A model generated the notes under the pieces. It was not told the DNA's origin. It saw nothing but the letters and a program-made list of their open reading frames with translations, and ran no database searches. A stretch of 64,000 nt of DNA from Prochlorococcus sp. AG-402-L23 (GTDB lineage: Bacteria; Cyanobacteriota; Cyanobacteriia; PCC-6307; Cyanobiaceae), in contig QCIO01000001.1 in NCBI GenBank assembly GCA_003216635.1, forward strand, positions 1 to 64,000, given 5' to 3'. This document shows, one piece after another, positions 1 through 5,572 of the stretch (the first letter of the stretch is position 1; each line of letters opens with the position of its first letter). Position numbers and translations under genes: made by a program.

Positions 1-729
1 ACCGATAGCAACTACCGATCCGTCAGAAGAAAGACTGACTGAATATCCTGAATAATCATTTGCAGCTTCTCCATCAATATCATCGCCTACTTTTTCCCAA
101 CTCAAATGACCTTCCCAATTACTTAATACTTTTGGATCAATAATCTCTGAAAGTTTTTTATATCTTTTATTTTTATTGTTTTTTGTCCAGCAATGCTCTT
201 TGTCGATTATTTTTTCACTTGCATATACTTCAGCACCTGTAAATTGTTCTAATTTTTGAATCCATTTAGAGTTGCTCCCTACAAAACAACTCCATAAAAC
301 AATTCGCTGAAGACACCAATTATTTAATTTGTCTCTATGCTTTTCTAATTCAGAAGCATCAATAAATTGACCTCCAAGTTCAATTCCTTCATGGTTGCCG
401 TGGGCAATAATATGAAGTTCATCCACACTTTGGTGTTCTTTTTGCCTGCTATTAAGAAAGTTACTTATTAATACAAAGGGATGATTCTCTAATCCAATTG
501 ACAAGAAGGACTGCTTTGATCCTTGAATTAAGATATTCTCGTCTGAGGAAAATGAACTTGCTACAACAATATTTTGTTTAGCGAATTTATTGAAATTATT
601 TTTTAAGCAAGAAACTGATTCTTGATGCAATTGTTTATGTTTCTGATCCCTTTCTCTTGACTTAAATGCTTTAATACTTGATCTAAGAAAAGGTAATGAA
701 ATATCTTGATAAAAACTAGTTGGTATCAT
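1..729 (-). CDS. N-terminal part of a large DUF4347-type surface protein (cut by window edge)
   Basis: An open frame of 243 codons runs from ATG at 729 to the left edge without a stop, so the gene is partial. The ORF track omits it for that reason. Around residues 105-150 it has a His-Gly motif (LHIIAHG) followed by a Ser-Cys motif (LWSCFVG), the pair expected of DUF4347, which resembles clan CD cysteine-peptidase folds. From about residue 215 the sequence changes to a W-x-x-VGDDIDGEAANDYSGYS type repeat ending in SSDGSVVAIG, typical of the beta-propeller-like repeats of giant cyanobacterial surface or secreted proteins. Function is unknown. A role in cell-surface display or self-processing is inference. 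The N terminus carries no obvious signal peptide, as is usual for giants exported by type I systems. Confidence is good for the DUF4347-plus-repeat architecture and low for function. Confidence 0.75.
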   Translation of the reverse strand, partial: MIPTSFYQDISLPFLRSSIKAFKSRERDQKHKQLHQESVSCLKNNFNKFAKQNIVVASSFSSDENILIQGSKQSFLSIGLENHPFVLISNFLNSRQKEHQSVDELHIIAHGNHEGIELGGQFIDASELEKHRDKLNNWCLQRIVLWSCFVGSNSKWIQKLEQFTGAEVYASEKIIDKEHCWTKNNKNKRYKKLSEIIDPKVLSNWEGHLSWEKVGDDIDGEAANDYSGYSVSLSSDGSVVAIG

Positions 730-1061
730 CAAATGATTTATTTATTTTAATCGCCATTTATTTTTAAAATACTAACATTTTAAGCAGACATGTCTATAAA
801 AATAATTGTAAAAATATAAATTAAAAAATAAATTCTTCTGAAAACTTTTAAATTATATTTTTCTAATGATTTGAGTTTATTCGTTTTTATTGAAATTAAT
901 TTAATGATTAATAAAAAACTTTGATTTTGTATAAATCAATTTATATTTAATAGTTCTGCTGAATAAAATAAGAAAAAGAAGAAAAGTTAGATGCGTTTGT
1001 TTTTAAGAATCAAATATTGAGGTAAGCGGAGAAATTAGAAATAAAATAACAAAATAATATT
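730..1061. other. AT-rich intergenic stretch upstream of the DUF4347 gene
   Basis: I find no credible gene here. It is the upstream region of the minus-strand DUF4347 gene. The only notable element is a 10-bp palindrome, AGACATGTCT, at 786-795, about 57 bases upstream of the start codon, which could be an operator. No other structure is apparent. Confidence 0.5.
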
Positions 1062-1199
1062 TTGCAAATACTGAATTTTTACTATTTTGTATCAGCTACA
1101 TTTTTAAAGAAATCACAAACTGAAAATCATTTTAATCCCAAAAATGATGATCTACCTGATTGGTTTAGTGGATCTCCTGATTGGGAGAGAAGGAGCTAA
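1062..1199 (+). pseudogene. possible small ORF or coding remnant (…DLPDWFSGSPDWERRS)
   Basis: The frame ending in TAA at 1197-1199 encodes a protein-like C terminus with two Asp-Trp motifs (DLPDWFSG, SPDWERRS). There is no ATG; the best start is TTG at 1062, giving 45 aa, and no Shine-Dalgarno sequence is visible. The amino-acid composition looks coding rather than random. It may be a small gene with a weak start or the tail of a decayed gene. I do not recognise a family. Confidence 0.3.
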
Positions 1200-1234
1200 T
1201 TGCCCCTTTTTTCAGATCGAATGTCAATAACTAA
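1194..1234. repeat. dispersed 41-bp repeat, copy 1
   Basis: This 41-base stretch matches 2123-2163 at 36 of 41 positions by hand alignment. The shared core is GCCCCTT…AGATCGA-TGTCAATAA. Read on the minus strand it begins with TTGACA-like bases. It lies 32 bases beyond the stop codon of the minus-strand 86-aa gene. Confidence 0.6.
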
Positions 1235-1265
1235 CTAGTAGCGGTGGAGTATTAAGCGCTTCAAA

Positions 1266-1526
1266 TTATTCAACTGGAGTTAATGAATAACAAATGTCTT
1301 TATAACCATTTTCTTTATCCCACTCTTTCATCTCTGGAGTACTAGTAGCCGCTGCAAATCCTTCTAAATCCTTTACTTTAAGTATTAAGTGACTTTTATG
1401 TTCATTTACCTTGATGAGTTCATATTCTTCGACATATTTATGTCCCTCCTTTTCATGGAAATCAGCTACAAAGTTGTCAAAATCTTCAAAAGTACAATCA
1501 AAAGTTGAAACTATTAATGTGTTCAT
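1266..1526 (-). CDS. conserved hypothetical protein, probable alpha/beta-barrel-like fold
   Basis: An 86-aa acidic soluble protein. The pattern of an N-terminal beta strand (TLIVSTF), a helix (FEDFDNFVADFHEKEG), central strands (KSHLILKVKDLEGF) and a late helix (PEMKEWDKENG) looks like a dimeric alpha/beta barrel (ferredoxin-like) protein. The cyanobacterial DUF3764 family is a possible relative, but I am not certain. No catalytic motif is evident. The ATG is directly preceded on the minus strand by a terminator-like hairpin with a U-run (1527-1550), so its expression may depend on read-through or on initiation very close by. Confidence 0.6.
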   Translation of the reverse strand: MNTLIVSTFDCTFEDFDNFVADFHEKEGHKYVEEYELIKVNEHKSHLILKVKDLEGFAAATSTPEMKEWDKENGYKDICYSLTPVE

Positions 1527-1550
1527 AAAAAAAGAGGGTTTTATCCCTCT
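1527..1550 (-). terminator. rho-independent terminator abutting the start codon of the 86-aa gene
   Basis: On the minus strand AGAGGG-ATAAAA-CCCTCT forms a 6-bp stem with a 6-base loop followed by at least six U. The U-run ends exactly at the ATG of the 86-aa gene (1526). It can terminate transcription from the upstream microprotein gene (1574-1696), or act as an attenuator in the leader of the 86-aa gene. Confidence 0.65.
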
Positions 1551-1553
1551 ATG

Positions 1554-1569
1554 TTAAATCGACTGTCAA
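1554..1569. repeat. short copy of the TCGACTGTCAA repeat core
   Basis: TTAAATCGACTGTCAA matches the core of the 2123-2163 repeat (TTAGATCGACTGTCAA) at 15 of 16 positions. Like the other copies it sits just past the stop codon of a minus-strand gene (1574). On the minus strand it reads TTGACAGTCGAT. Confidence 0.5.
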
Positions 1570-1573
1570 ACAA

Positions 1574-1696
1574 TTAATAATTAATTAATTTTCTCTTTCC
1601 ATCTCTAGTTTCTACTTTATTTATTCTTAACCCAACAAACAAAGCCCATATAAGTGCAAAGACAATTGGTAAGAAAATGATCGCAAGTTTCATCAT
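1574..1696 (-). CDS. single-helix membrane microprotein
   Basis: A 40-aa frame below the ORF-track cutoff, starting at ATG 1696 (a second ATG follows at 1693). Residues 3-22 (LAIIFLPIVFALIWALFVGL) form one hydrophobic helix, followed by a basic tail (RINKVETRDGKRK). Length, helix and positively charged tail resemble small thylakoid photosystem subunits such as PsbY, but the match is not strong enough to assign. The terminator at 1527-1550 follows its stop codon. Confidence 0.5.
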   Translation of the reverse strand: MMKLAIIFLPIVFALIWALFVGLRINKVETRDGKRKLINY

Positions 1697-1767
1697 TTTT
1701 TTAATCCTGTTATTTGCTCAAAAGAATAACCTTTAAATAAATAGGAAAAAATAGGTACTTTATCTAA

Positions 1768-1968
1768 TTAAGCAGCATCATATTCTTTATCATCTTCAAG
1801 CTCTCTCATAAATCTTTTATCTAATAAGTAATTGTCTATAAGCTCTAGATTGTTATTTTCTTTAATTTGTTTATCGCTGTTTAATAGTTCTCTTATGTAG
1901 TTATATACAAGCTCTTGATCGTATCCACTTTCTCTAATTTCTTTCAACATTTCGTCTGGAATTTGCAT
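1768..1968 (-). CDS. small hypothetical protein (66 aa)
   Basis: The track starts this frame at a TTG (1977). I prefer the ATG at 1968, which has AGGGG about nine bases upstream. The product is an acidic, helix-rich soluble protein (IPDEMLKEIRESG, YNYIRELLNS, ending in EDDKEYDAA). I do not recognise the family. Its upstream region holds five to six decamer repeats in helical phase (2000-2051), suggesting it is regulated. Confidence 0.5.
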   Translation of the reverse strand: MQIPDEMLKEIRESGYDQELVYNYIRELLNSDKQIKENNNLELIDNYLLDKRFMRELEDDKEYDAA

Positions 1969-1999
1969 AATCGTCAACCCCTATGTGACATTTTTAGAG

Positions 2000-2051
2000 G
2001 AAAATAAGCCTAAATAAGCAAGTAATAGAGCTATTTAGAGCAAATTAGAGC
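2000..2051 (-). repeat. helically phased decamer repeats upstream of the 66-aa gene
   Basis: On the minus strand the block reads GCTCTAATTT, GCTCTAAATA, GCTCTATTAC, a two-base spacer, GCTTATTTAG and GCTTATTTTC, followed by a degenerate CTCTAAAAAT. The GC dinucleotides recur every 10, 10, 12 and 10 bases, so they face the same side of the helix. It lies about 30-85 bases upstream of the start codon at 1968. Such an array would suit cooperative binding of a regulator. Confidence 0.55.
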
Positions 2052-2122
2052 CTATATACGCATACTTACGAAAAAATAAGGAAAAAGCAAGAAAATCACC
2101 GTTAAGCAGAATTGGACTCTAA

Positions 2123-2163
2123 AGCTTATTGCCCCTTATTTTAGATCGACTGTCAATAATTAA
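2123..2163. repeat. dispersed 41-bp repeat, copy 2
   Basis: Second copy of the repeat at 1194-1234 (36 of 41 identities), again just past the stop codon of a minus-strand gene (2185). The minus strand begins TTATTGACAGTCGATCT. Confidence 0.6.
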
Positions 2164-2184
2164 ACCGCCTGAAGTTCTCTTGAT

Positions 2185-2391
2185 TTAAAATTGATTATCT
2201 GAACTATCTTTCTTCCTTGTTCTAACTACTCCACTATCAACATATAGTTTATTAGCAAAGGTAGCTCTAAGTCTAGAATAATCATTTGTTTTCTTTCTCA
2301 ATCTTCCATATTCGTCTTTGTAGAAGAGGGATGTTTTGATTGCCTCTTCAAGGGAAGTTTTGGAAGTATTAATGTTGTGTATGTTTGTCAT
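2185..2391 (-). CDS. small hypothetical protein (68 aa)
   Basis: A basic soluble protein with a helical N-terminal half (TSLEEAIKTSLFYKDEYGRLRKK) and a basic C-terminal part (GVVRTRKKDSS). No recognisable domain. The start is an ATG and its downstream end carries a copy of the dispersed repeat. It borders the long non-coding block at 2392-3155. Confidence 0.5.
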   Translation of the reverse strand: MTNIHNINTSKTSLEEAIKTSLFYKDEYGRLRKKTNDYSRLRATFANKLYVDSGVVRTRKKDSSDNQF

Positions 2392-2460
2392 TTTTAAATA
2401 GTAATTTTGAGAATTTATAGATTGTTATTAAATTTATAGATTGGTATCAATAGTGTTATT

Positions 2461-2920
2461 AATGGTTAATTGCGGCTGACACTATCCCTTTTATTTAGAG
2501 GAAGTTGGGAGTGGTTGGTATAGGTTAGAGAACGTGTTATAAGATATCCATTCACCCGCTCGACTTCGTCTCGCTGAGGATATACGTATAACTAACTTGT
2601 TGTCTTTAAGTTAGCCCTCCGCCCTCTGTCTTATAAGAACTACCGCCCGCCCTATAAGGTAGTAATTGCAGTTAGTTAAGTCTGCTGGTCAGTCAATTTT
2701 TAGTTAGGAGTTAGTTGTTGTCTTGTTGTCTTCCCCTGTATACATGACGGTTCGGTCTCCTCTCTATAGGTAGCGGTTTGGAGTTTCCCCTGTACACGGA
2801 GGTGTACCCCCTTTCTTCTGTTTACCTAAGGGTTTAGGTTTCCTCTGTTTAGATAACAGTTTGTAGGTTTCCCCTATATAGGTAACGGTTTAGTCTCCCA
2901 TATATACATAAGGGTAGATA
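2461..2920. other. GC-elevated non-coding block of about 450 bp
   Basis: No open frame of use is present on either strand between 2392 and 3155. A hand count gives about 43 % G+C for 2521-2880, clearly above the flanking DNA. The left part (2520-2700) carries short GC-rich stretches (CCCGCTCGACTTCG, CCCTCCGCCC, TACCGCCCGCCC) and the right part carries the degenerate tandem repeat at 2731-2918. It may be a structured RNA, a replication or transfer site, or a scar of an integrated element. The sequence does not decide between these. Bases 2921-3140 hold nothing I can name. Confidence 0.6.
2731..2918. repeat. seven degenerate iteron-like units of 24-29 bp
   Basis: Seven successive units start near 2731, 2757, 2785, 2814, 2840, 2869 and 2895. 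The general form is TTCCCCTRTATAGGTAACGG followed by TTTRGT. Most contain a short palindrome in the same place: TGTATACA, CTATAG, TGTACA…TGTACA, CCTATATAGG, TATATA. The period is not a multiple of three and stops occur in all frames, so it is not coding. Confidence 0.65.
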
Positions 2921-3155
2921 AATGAACCTTGTGATGAGTGTGTTTTATGCCTTAACTTCATCTCTAATAAATTATGGTTGGCTTCAGTTGTATCCCTGCA
3001 ACTGCCTCATGACAACCATGTATTAATTCTAGGACTGCTGTCGTATTTATTGATTCAAAAAATATACCTCTTCCCGTACCTAATAGTTCCTCAAACCGAC
3101 CTATAAATTTCAAGGCGATAGAAGGAAAATATAGGTATAGATCTAGGAGGTCTAA

Positions 3156-3338
3156 ATGAAACTATTCAATCAATTCACAATCCTTCCAAGATACCTAAAA
3201 GCATTTAATTATGCTGGAAACAGAATGGAAGAAATAACAAGAAATCTTGATAGAGATAACCATTTATTTGAAGACTATTGGAAGAGGGAATGCAGAGAAC
3301 ACCCAACTAATCAGCATTGTTTAGTCTATTGCGACTGA
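3156..3338 (+). CDS. small Prochlorococcus-type hypothetical protein with FEDYWxREC motif
   Basis: A 60-aa protein with an excellent ribosome site (CTAGGAGGTCTAA before ATG). It is basic at the N terminus and ends in the motif LFEDYWKREC…CLVYCD with three Cys. The gene at 3649-3783 carries the related YEDYWGRE, suggesting a small paralogous family. Function unknown. The strong ribosome site and conserved-looking Cys/Trp pattern make it a real gene. Confidence 0.7.
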   Translation: MKLFNQFTILPRYLKAFNYAGNRMEEITRNLDRDNHLFEDYWKRECREHPTNQHCLVYCD

Positions 3339-3356
3339 GAACTTTAATCTTAAGGG

Positions 3357-3385
3357 TTGACAACTGAGTATAAATACTCTATAAA
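3357..3385 (+). promoter_or_regulatory. consensus-like sigma-70 promoter
   Basis: TTGACA (3357-3362), a 17-base spacer and TATAAA (3380-3385) make a near-perfect housekeeping promoter. Transcription should start near 3392 and give a roughly 100-base leader before the DUF4278-like microprotein start at 3490. Confidence 0.7.
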
Positions 3386-3489
3386 TGAAGTGTAGTAAAT
3401 GCTACCAAATCGTCCGATCTGCTATTAGATAGACCGCAGTACGAATCAAGCCATAGGACGGGGACTTGATCAAGACCAGGAGCTGCATC

Positions 3490-3591
3490 ATGGTAAACAT
3501 GTATTTTAACGGCAAATCTTTCGTATATTGCAAGAGCCAAGAAGAGAAAACAATAAAGCTTACTTATAGAGGCTCTAGTTACTTGAGATAA
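3490..3591 (+). CDS. DUF4278-like microprotein (33 aa)
   Basis: Reads MVNMYFNGKSFVYCK… and ends KLTYRGSSYLR. The (K/R)LxYRGxxY motif at residues 24-32 is the signature of DUF4278, a small cyanobacterial domain of unknown function that is normally somewhat longer. A CAGGAGCTGCATC ribosome site precedes the ATG, and a strong promoter lies at 3357-3385. The ORF track shows a minus-strand frame here (3379-3603) instead, which I regard as a shadow. Confidence 0.5.
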   Translation: MVNMYFNGKSFVYCKSQEEKTIKLTYRGSSYLR

Positions 3592-3648
3592 ATAAAATCT
3601 CATATCTATTAGATATTCAATAAACTATTTTTTTATAGATGTTATGCC

Positions 3649-3783
3649 ATGAAATTTACTAATTCTCCTTTTGCCATACTCGATAAGAACATGAACGCAT
3701 TAGATTATCAAAAAAGAAATTTAAAATATGAAGACTATTGGGGAAGGGAAAATGATAATCAAACAAAAGAAGATTTTAAATAA
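3649..3783 (+). CDS. microprotein with YEDYWGRE motif (44 aa)
   Basis: A 44-aa hydrophilic protein, MKFTNSPFAILDKNMNALDYQ…, with the motif KYEDYWGREN in its C-terminal half. That motif is shared with the 60-aa protein at 3156-3338 (FEDYWKREC). It is below the track cutoff and has no strong ribosome site. The motif similarity is the main support. Confidence 0.5.
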   Translation: MKFTNSPFAILDKNMNALDYQKRNLKYEDYWGRENDNQTKEDFK

Positions 3784-3834
3784 AGTACCTTTTGCCTTTT
3801 GCAGATAAATAATAATTTTTTTATATTGTAAAGT

Positions 3835-4020
3835 TTACTCTGCAATAATCTCCATTGCTTCAATAAGATTCTCTGTTGTTGGACGGTTGTACATCATTGT
3901 TACTTCTGATATCCCTGGGATTTTATGTCTAACTACATCCCAAATTCTATAAGGAGATACACCTTCATTTATTAGCGCAGTAATTACAACTCTTCTTAAG
4001 TCATGAGAAGTTAAACCATA
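3835..4020 (-). pseudogene. C-terminal remnant of a tyrosine recombinase (integrase)
   Basis: The minus-strand frame reads GLTSHDLRRVVITALINEG, then an IWDVVRHKIPG segment and MMYNRPTTENL before TAA. The HDLRR box (HxxR of the catalytic core), the following helices and the Tyr in MMYNRP are the C-terminal active-site order of phage-type integrases. Upstream the frame is closed by a TGA (4021-4023), and the N-terminal domain and first catalytic Arg are missing. The gene is therefore truncated and should be inactive. It suggests that this region was built or once carried by an integrating element. I see no adjacent tRNA gene. Confidence 0.7.
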
Positions 4021-4050
4021 TCAGGATAAATAATTTGTTTGCCAAAATAC

Positions 4051-4097
4051 TTGACGATCTATTTCTAGTGTATTTATATTGATAGTACACATGTATT
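4051..4097 (+). promoter_or_regulatory. promoter with LexA-like box, DUF1651 cassette 1
   Basis: TTGACG (4051-4056), an 18-base spacer and TATATT (4075-4080) form a promoter. TAGTGTA (4066-4072) and TAGTACA (4083-4089) flank the -10 element as a direct repeat. AGTAC-ACAT-GTATT (4084-4097) matches the cyanobacterial LexA (SOS) box type AGTAC-N4-GTTCT except for one base in the right half. The same arrangement recurs at 6512-6557. Confidence 0.55.
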
Positions 4098-4105
4098 ATT
4101 ATGTA

Positions 4106-4405
4106 ATGACTTTAGGAGGAGCTAATGTTTGGACTAATTTTTCTTACGGTTATCGTAATGAATCCCCAAGTGGTTGGTTACTTAGCCCAGACCGCAGCAG
4201 ATTAATTTTATTTACAAGGAATAAAAAATCTCCAAGAAATAGTATGAGAATTTTTGCTCATACATATTATGCAAATGATCTTGGTGAGCCAATGGCAATT
4301 AAATCATCAACTCAAATGTATTTGGATAATGCTTGGGATAAATGGCATGACCTTCAATTAGAAGGTTGGACTTTTGAAGAACTTGAATTACCTGAATCAG
4401 TATGA
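4106..4405 (+). CDS. DUF1651 protein, cassette 1
   Basis: A DUF1651 protein, a family almost confined to marine Synechococcus and Prochlorococcus, function unknown. The motifs are SGWLLSPD…LILFTR early and AWDKWHDLQLEGW at the end, with YYANDLGEPM in the middle, as in the paralog at 6565-6855. The track start (4079) overlaps the -10 box. Alignment with the paralog (MTLGGANVWTNF against MASGVANVRTNF) places the true start at 4106, giving 99 aa. Its stop overlaps the ATG of the next microprotein (ATGA at 4402-4405), so translation is probably coupled. The promoter carries a LexA-like box, so DNA-damage control is a reasonable inference. Confidence 0.75.
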   Translation: MTLGGANVWTNFSYGYRNESPSGWLLSPDRSRLILFTRNKKSPRNSMRIFAHTYYANDLGEPMAIKSSTQMYLDNAWDKWHDLQLEGWTFEELELPESV

Positions 4406-4542
4406 CTAACTTAAATCCAATCAAAAAGAAACTATCAAAAGTAGATAGAAAGATATCTATTCAAGACTCATCAAAATTATTGGCAGAATTTTTTAATGGT
4501 GTTGTCATTGAACTTGATGAAGAATATAAATATGACTCATAA
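4402..4542 (+). CDS. microprotein of DUF1651 cassette 1 (MTNLNPIKKK…)
   Basis: A 46-aa protein translated from an ATG that overlaps the DUF1651 stop. It starts MTNLNPIKKKLSKVDRK and ends acidic (VIELDEEYKYDS). The start MxNLNPxK recurs in the gene following the second DUF1651 copy (6858-6956), so the two cassettes share gene order. It overlaps the next start (4532) by 11 bases. Function unknown. Confidence 0.6.
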   Translation: MTNLNPIKKKLSKVDRKISIQDSSKLLAEFFNGVVIELDEEYKYDS

Positions 4543-4684
4543 AGAATTGATAGATAAAGTTTCCGCAAATTTATTTAAACAAAGCGGAAAGTTAGAAAGC
4601 AGAAGATCTTGGTTGGTAATGAGAAATTATCTCGAGCAATTGGATAGCGAACAACTTAAATCCATGCTTAAGGACCACGGATGA
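4532..4684 (+). CDS. third gene of DUF1651 cassette 1 (50 aa)
   Basis: The track starts this frame at 4496. The better start is ATG 4532 (MTHKELIDKVSANLFKQ), which overlaps the end of the preceding microprotein. It is a 50-aa helical, charged protein (YLEQLDSEQLKSMLKDHG). Small cyanobacterial helical proteins with a similar LExL-xxEQL pattern exist, but I cannot assign a family. It completes a three-gene overlapping operon. Confidence 0.55.
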   Translation: MTHKELIDKVSANLFKQSGKLESRRSWLVMRNYLEQLDSEQLKSMLKDHG

Positions 4685-4709
4685 TTTAAAAACTTTATTT
4701 ATGAATTAT

Positions 4710-4823
4710 TTATTTGGTTTTTATTTTTTTCTTAATTCTTAGATAACCGTAAGTTCCAAAGCCAACCAAAAACATGTCCAAGTAAATATGCCAAGTAGGA
4801 AAAATCTGGTGTATTAATTCCAT
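4710..4823 (-). CDS. membrane-associated microprotein downstream of the NAD-ligase-like gene
   Basis: A 37-aa protein, MELIHQIFPTWHIYLDMFLVGFGTYGYLRIKKK…, with one hydrophobic helix (about residues 12-27) and a Lys-rich tail. Its ATG overlaps the stop codon of the ligase-like gene (TAATG), so the two are cotranscribed and probably translationally coupled. Below the track cutoff; function unknown. Confidence 0.55.
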   Translation of the reverse strand: MELIHQIFPTWHIYLDMFLVGFGTYGYLRIKKKIKTK

Positions 4824-5572
4824 TAACTTTTTATTGCCACTTGCCAATAAGGATAATCTAAATTTGATTTTTCTCTAATTAATTGTAATTTTCTAGAATT
4901 TATTTTTACTACTATTCCATCTGTTGGATATTTCCCAAAAAGCTTTCCTTCTAGCCATTGTTTTCTAAATACTGCGACTTGGCTCGTAAAGTTGCATGAA
5001 ATATCCTGAAGGATCGTGAAGCCAAGCTTAGAAAGACTCTTTTTGGACTCATATTGGTTAAGTTTTGAATTAAGTATTTGAAATGCGCAGAAGCTAAGAC
5101 TTTCAGGAAATGCTTCTTTAGCTCTGAGAAATCCAGAAGCGATTCTCTGGGAGATATTAGGACTTTGGTTGGGCGCGTATAATTCACCTCTAACTTGAAG
5201 AATTCCTCGTAAAGGGAAATTATTGGGAATGTCTTGGACTTTAATAAGTTTACCAGTAACATCAGTCCCTTTTCTTGAAATTGCTTTCTCTAAGTTTCCA
5301 TCCCTATATTGCAATGCGACAGCACAACCATCAATTTTAGGCTCAATTAATAATCTGGTATCTGCTAATAATCCTTTCAAAAATTTATCTAAAGTATCCT
5401 TTTCTAATGAAGGTAAAACTAGTTTATTTTTCTTTTTAAAGTAATCACAATTTGGGTTTGTTTTAAATAAATTCTTTTCAAGTTGGTCGAATTGCTTATC
5501 AGAAATTAAACCATTGCCATTTCTATAATTATCGTCATACCATTCAATTCGTTCTTCTAAATAAGTCTTCAT
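4823..5572 (-). CDS. minimal NAD+-type DNA ligase (adenylation domain only)
   Basis: 249 aa matching only the N-terminal third of LigA-type NAD-dependent ligases (usually 650-700 aa). Residues 1-35 look like domain Ia, which binds the nicotinamide part of NAD. The nucleotidyltransferase motifs follow: KIDG (79-82, Lys to be adenylated), RGE (128-130), DGIVVK (218-223) and a terminal YWQVAIK with the last Lys at 248. The OB fold, zinc finger, helix-hairpin-helix and BRCT domains are absent. The protein could still self-adenylate, but whether it seals nicks is open. A role in repair or phage defence is inference. It heads the 37-aa gene and follows small membrane-protein genes on the same strand, between the two DUF1651 cassettes. 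Confidence 0.8.
   Translation of the reverse strand: MKTYLEERIEWYDDNYRNGNGLISDKQFDQLEKNLFKTNPNCDYFKKKNKLVLPSLEKDTLDKFLKGLLADTRLLIEPKIDGCAVALQYRDGNLEKAISRKGTDVTGKLIKVQDIPNNFPLRGILQVRGELYAPNQSPNISQRIASGFLRAKEAFPESLSFCAFQILNSKLNQYESKKSLSKLGFTILQDISCNFTSQVAVFRKQWLEGKLFGKYPTDGIVVKINSRKLQLIREKSNLDYPYWQVAIKS

Noticed and set aside
786-795. AGACATGTCT palindrome upstream of the DUF4347 gene
   Set aside because: A 10-bp palindrome is expected by chance at this scale; mentioned only as part of the intergenic entry.
2749-2760. GGTTCGGTCTCC looked like a tRNA T-loop
   Set aside because: No acceptor stem, anticodon stem or D-loop fits around it; it is part of a tandem repeat unit.
3379-3603. 74-aa minus-strand ORF on the track
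   Set aside because: It overlaps a strong plus-strand promoter and a plus-strand microprotein with a good ribosome site. The protein has no coding-like pattern.
4951-5262. 103-aa minus-strand ORF inside the ligase-like gene
   Set aside because: A shadow frame of the clear NAD-ligase adenylation-domain gene.
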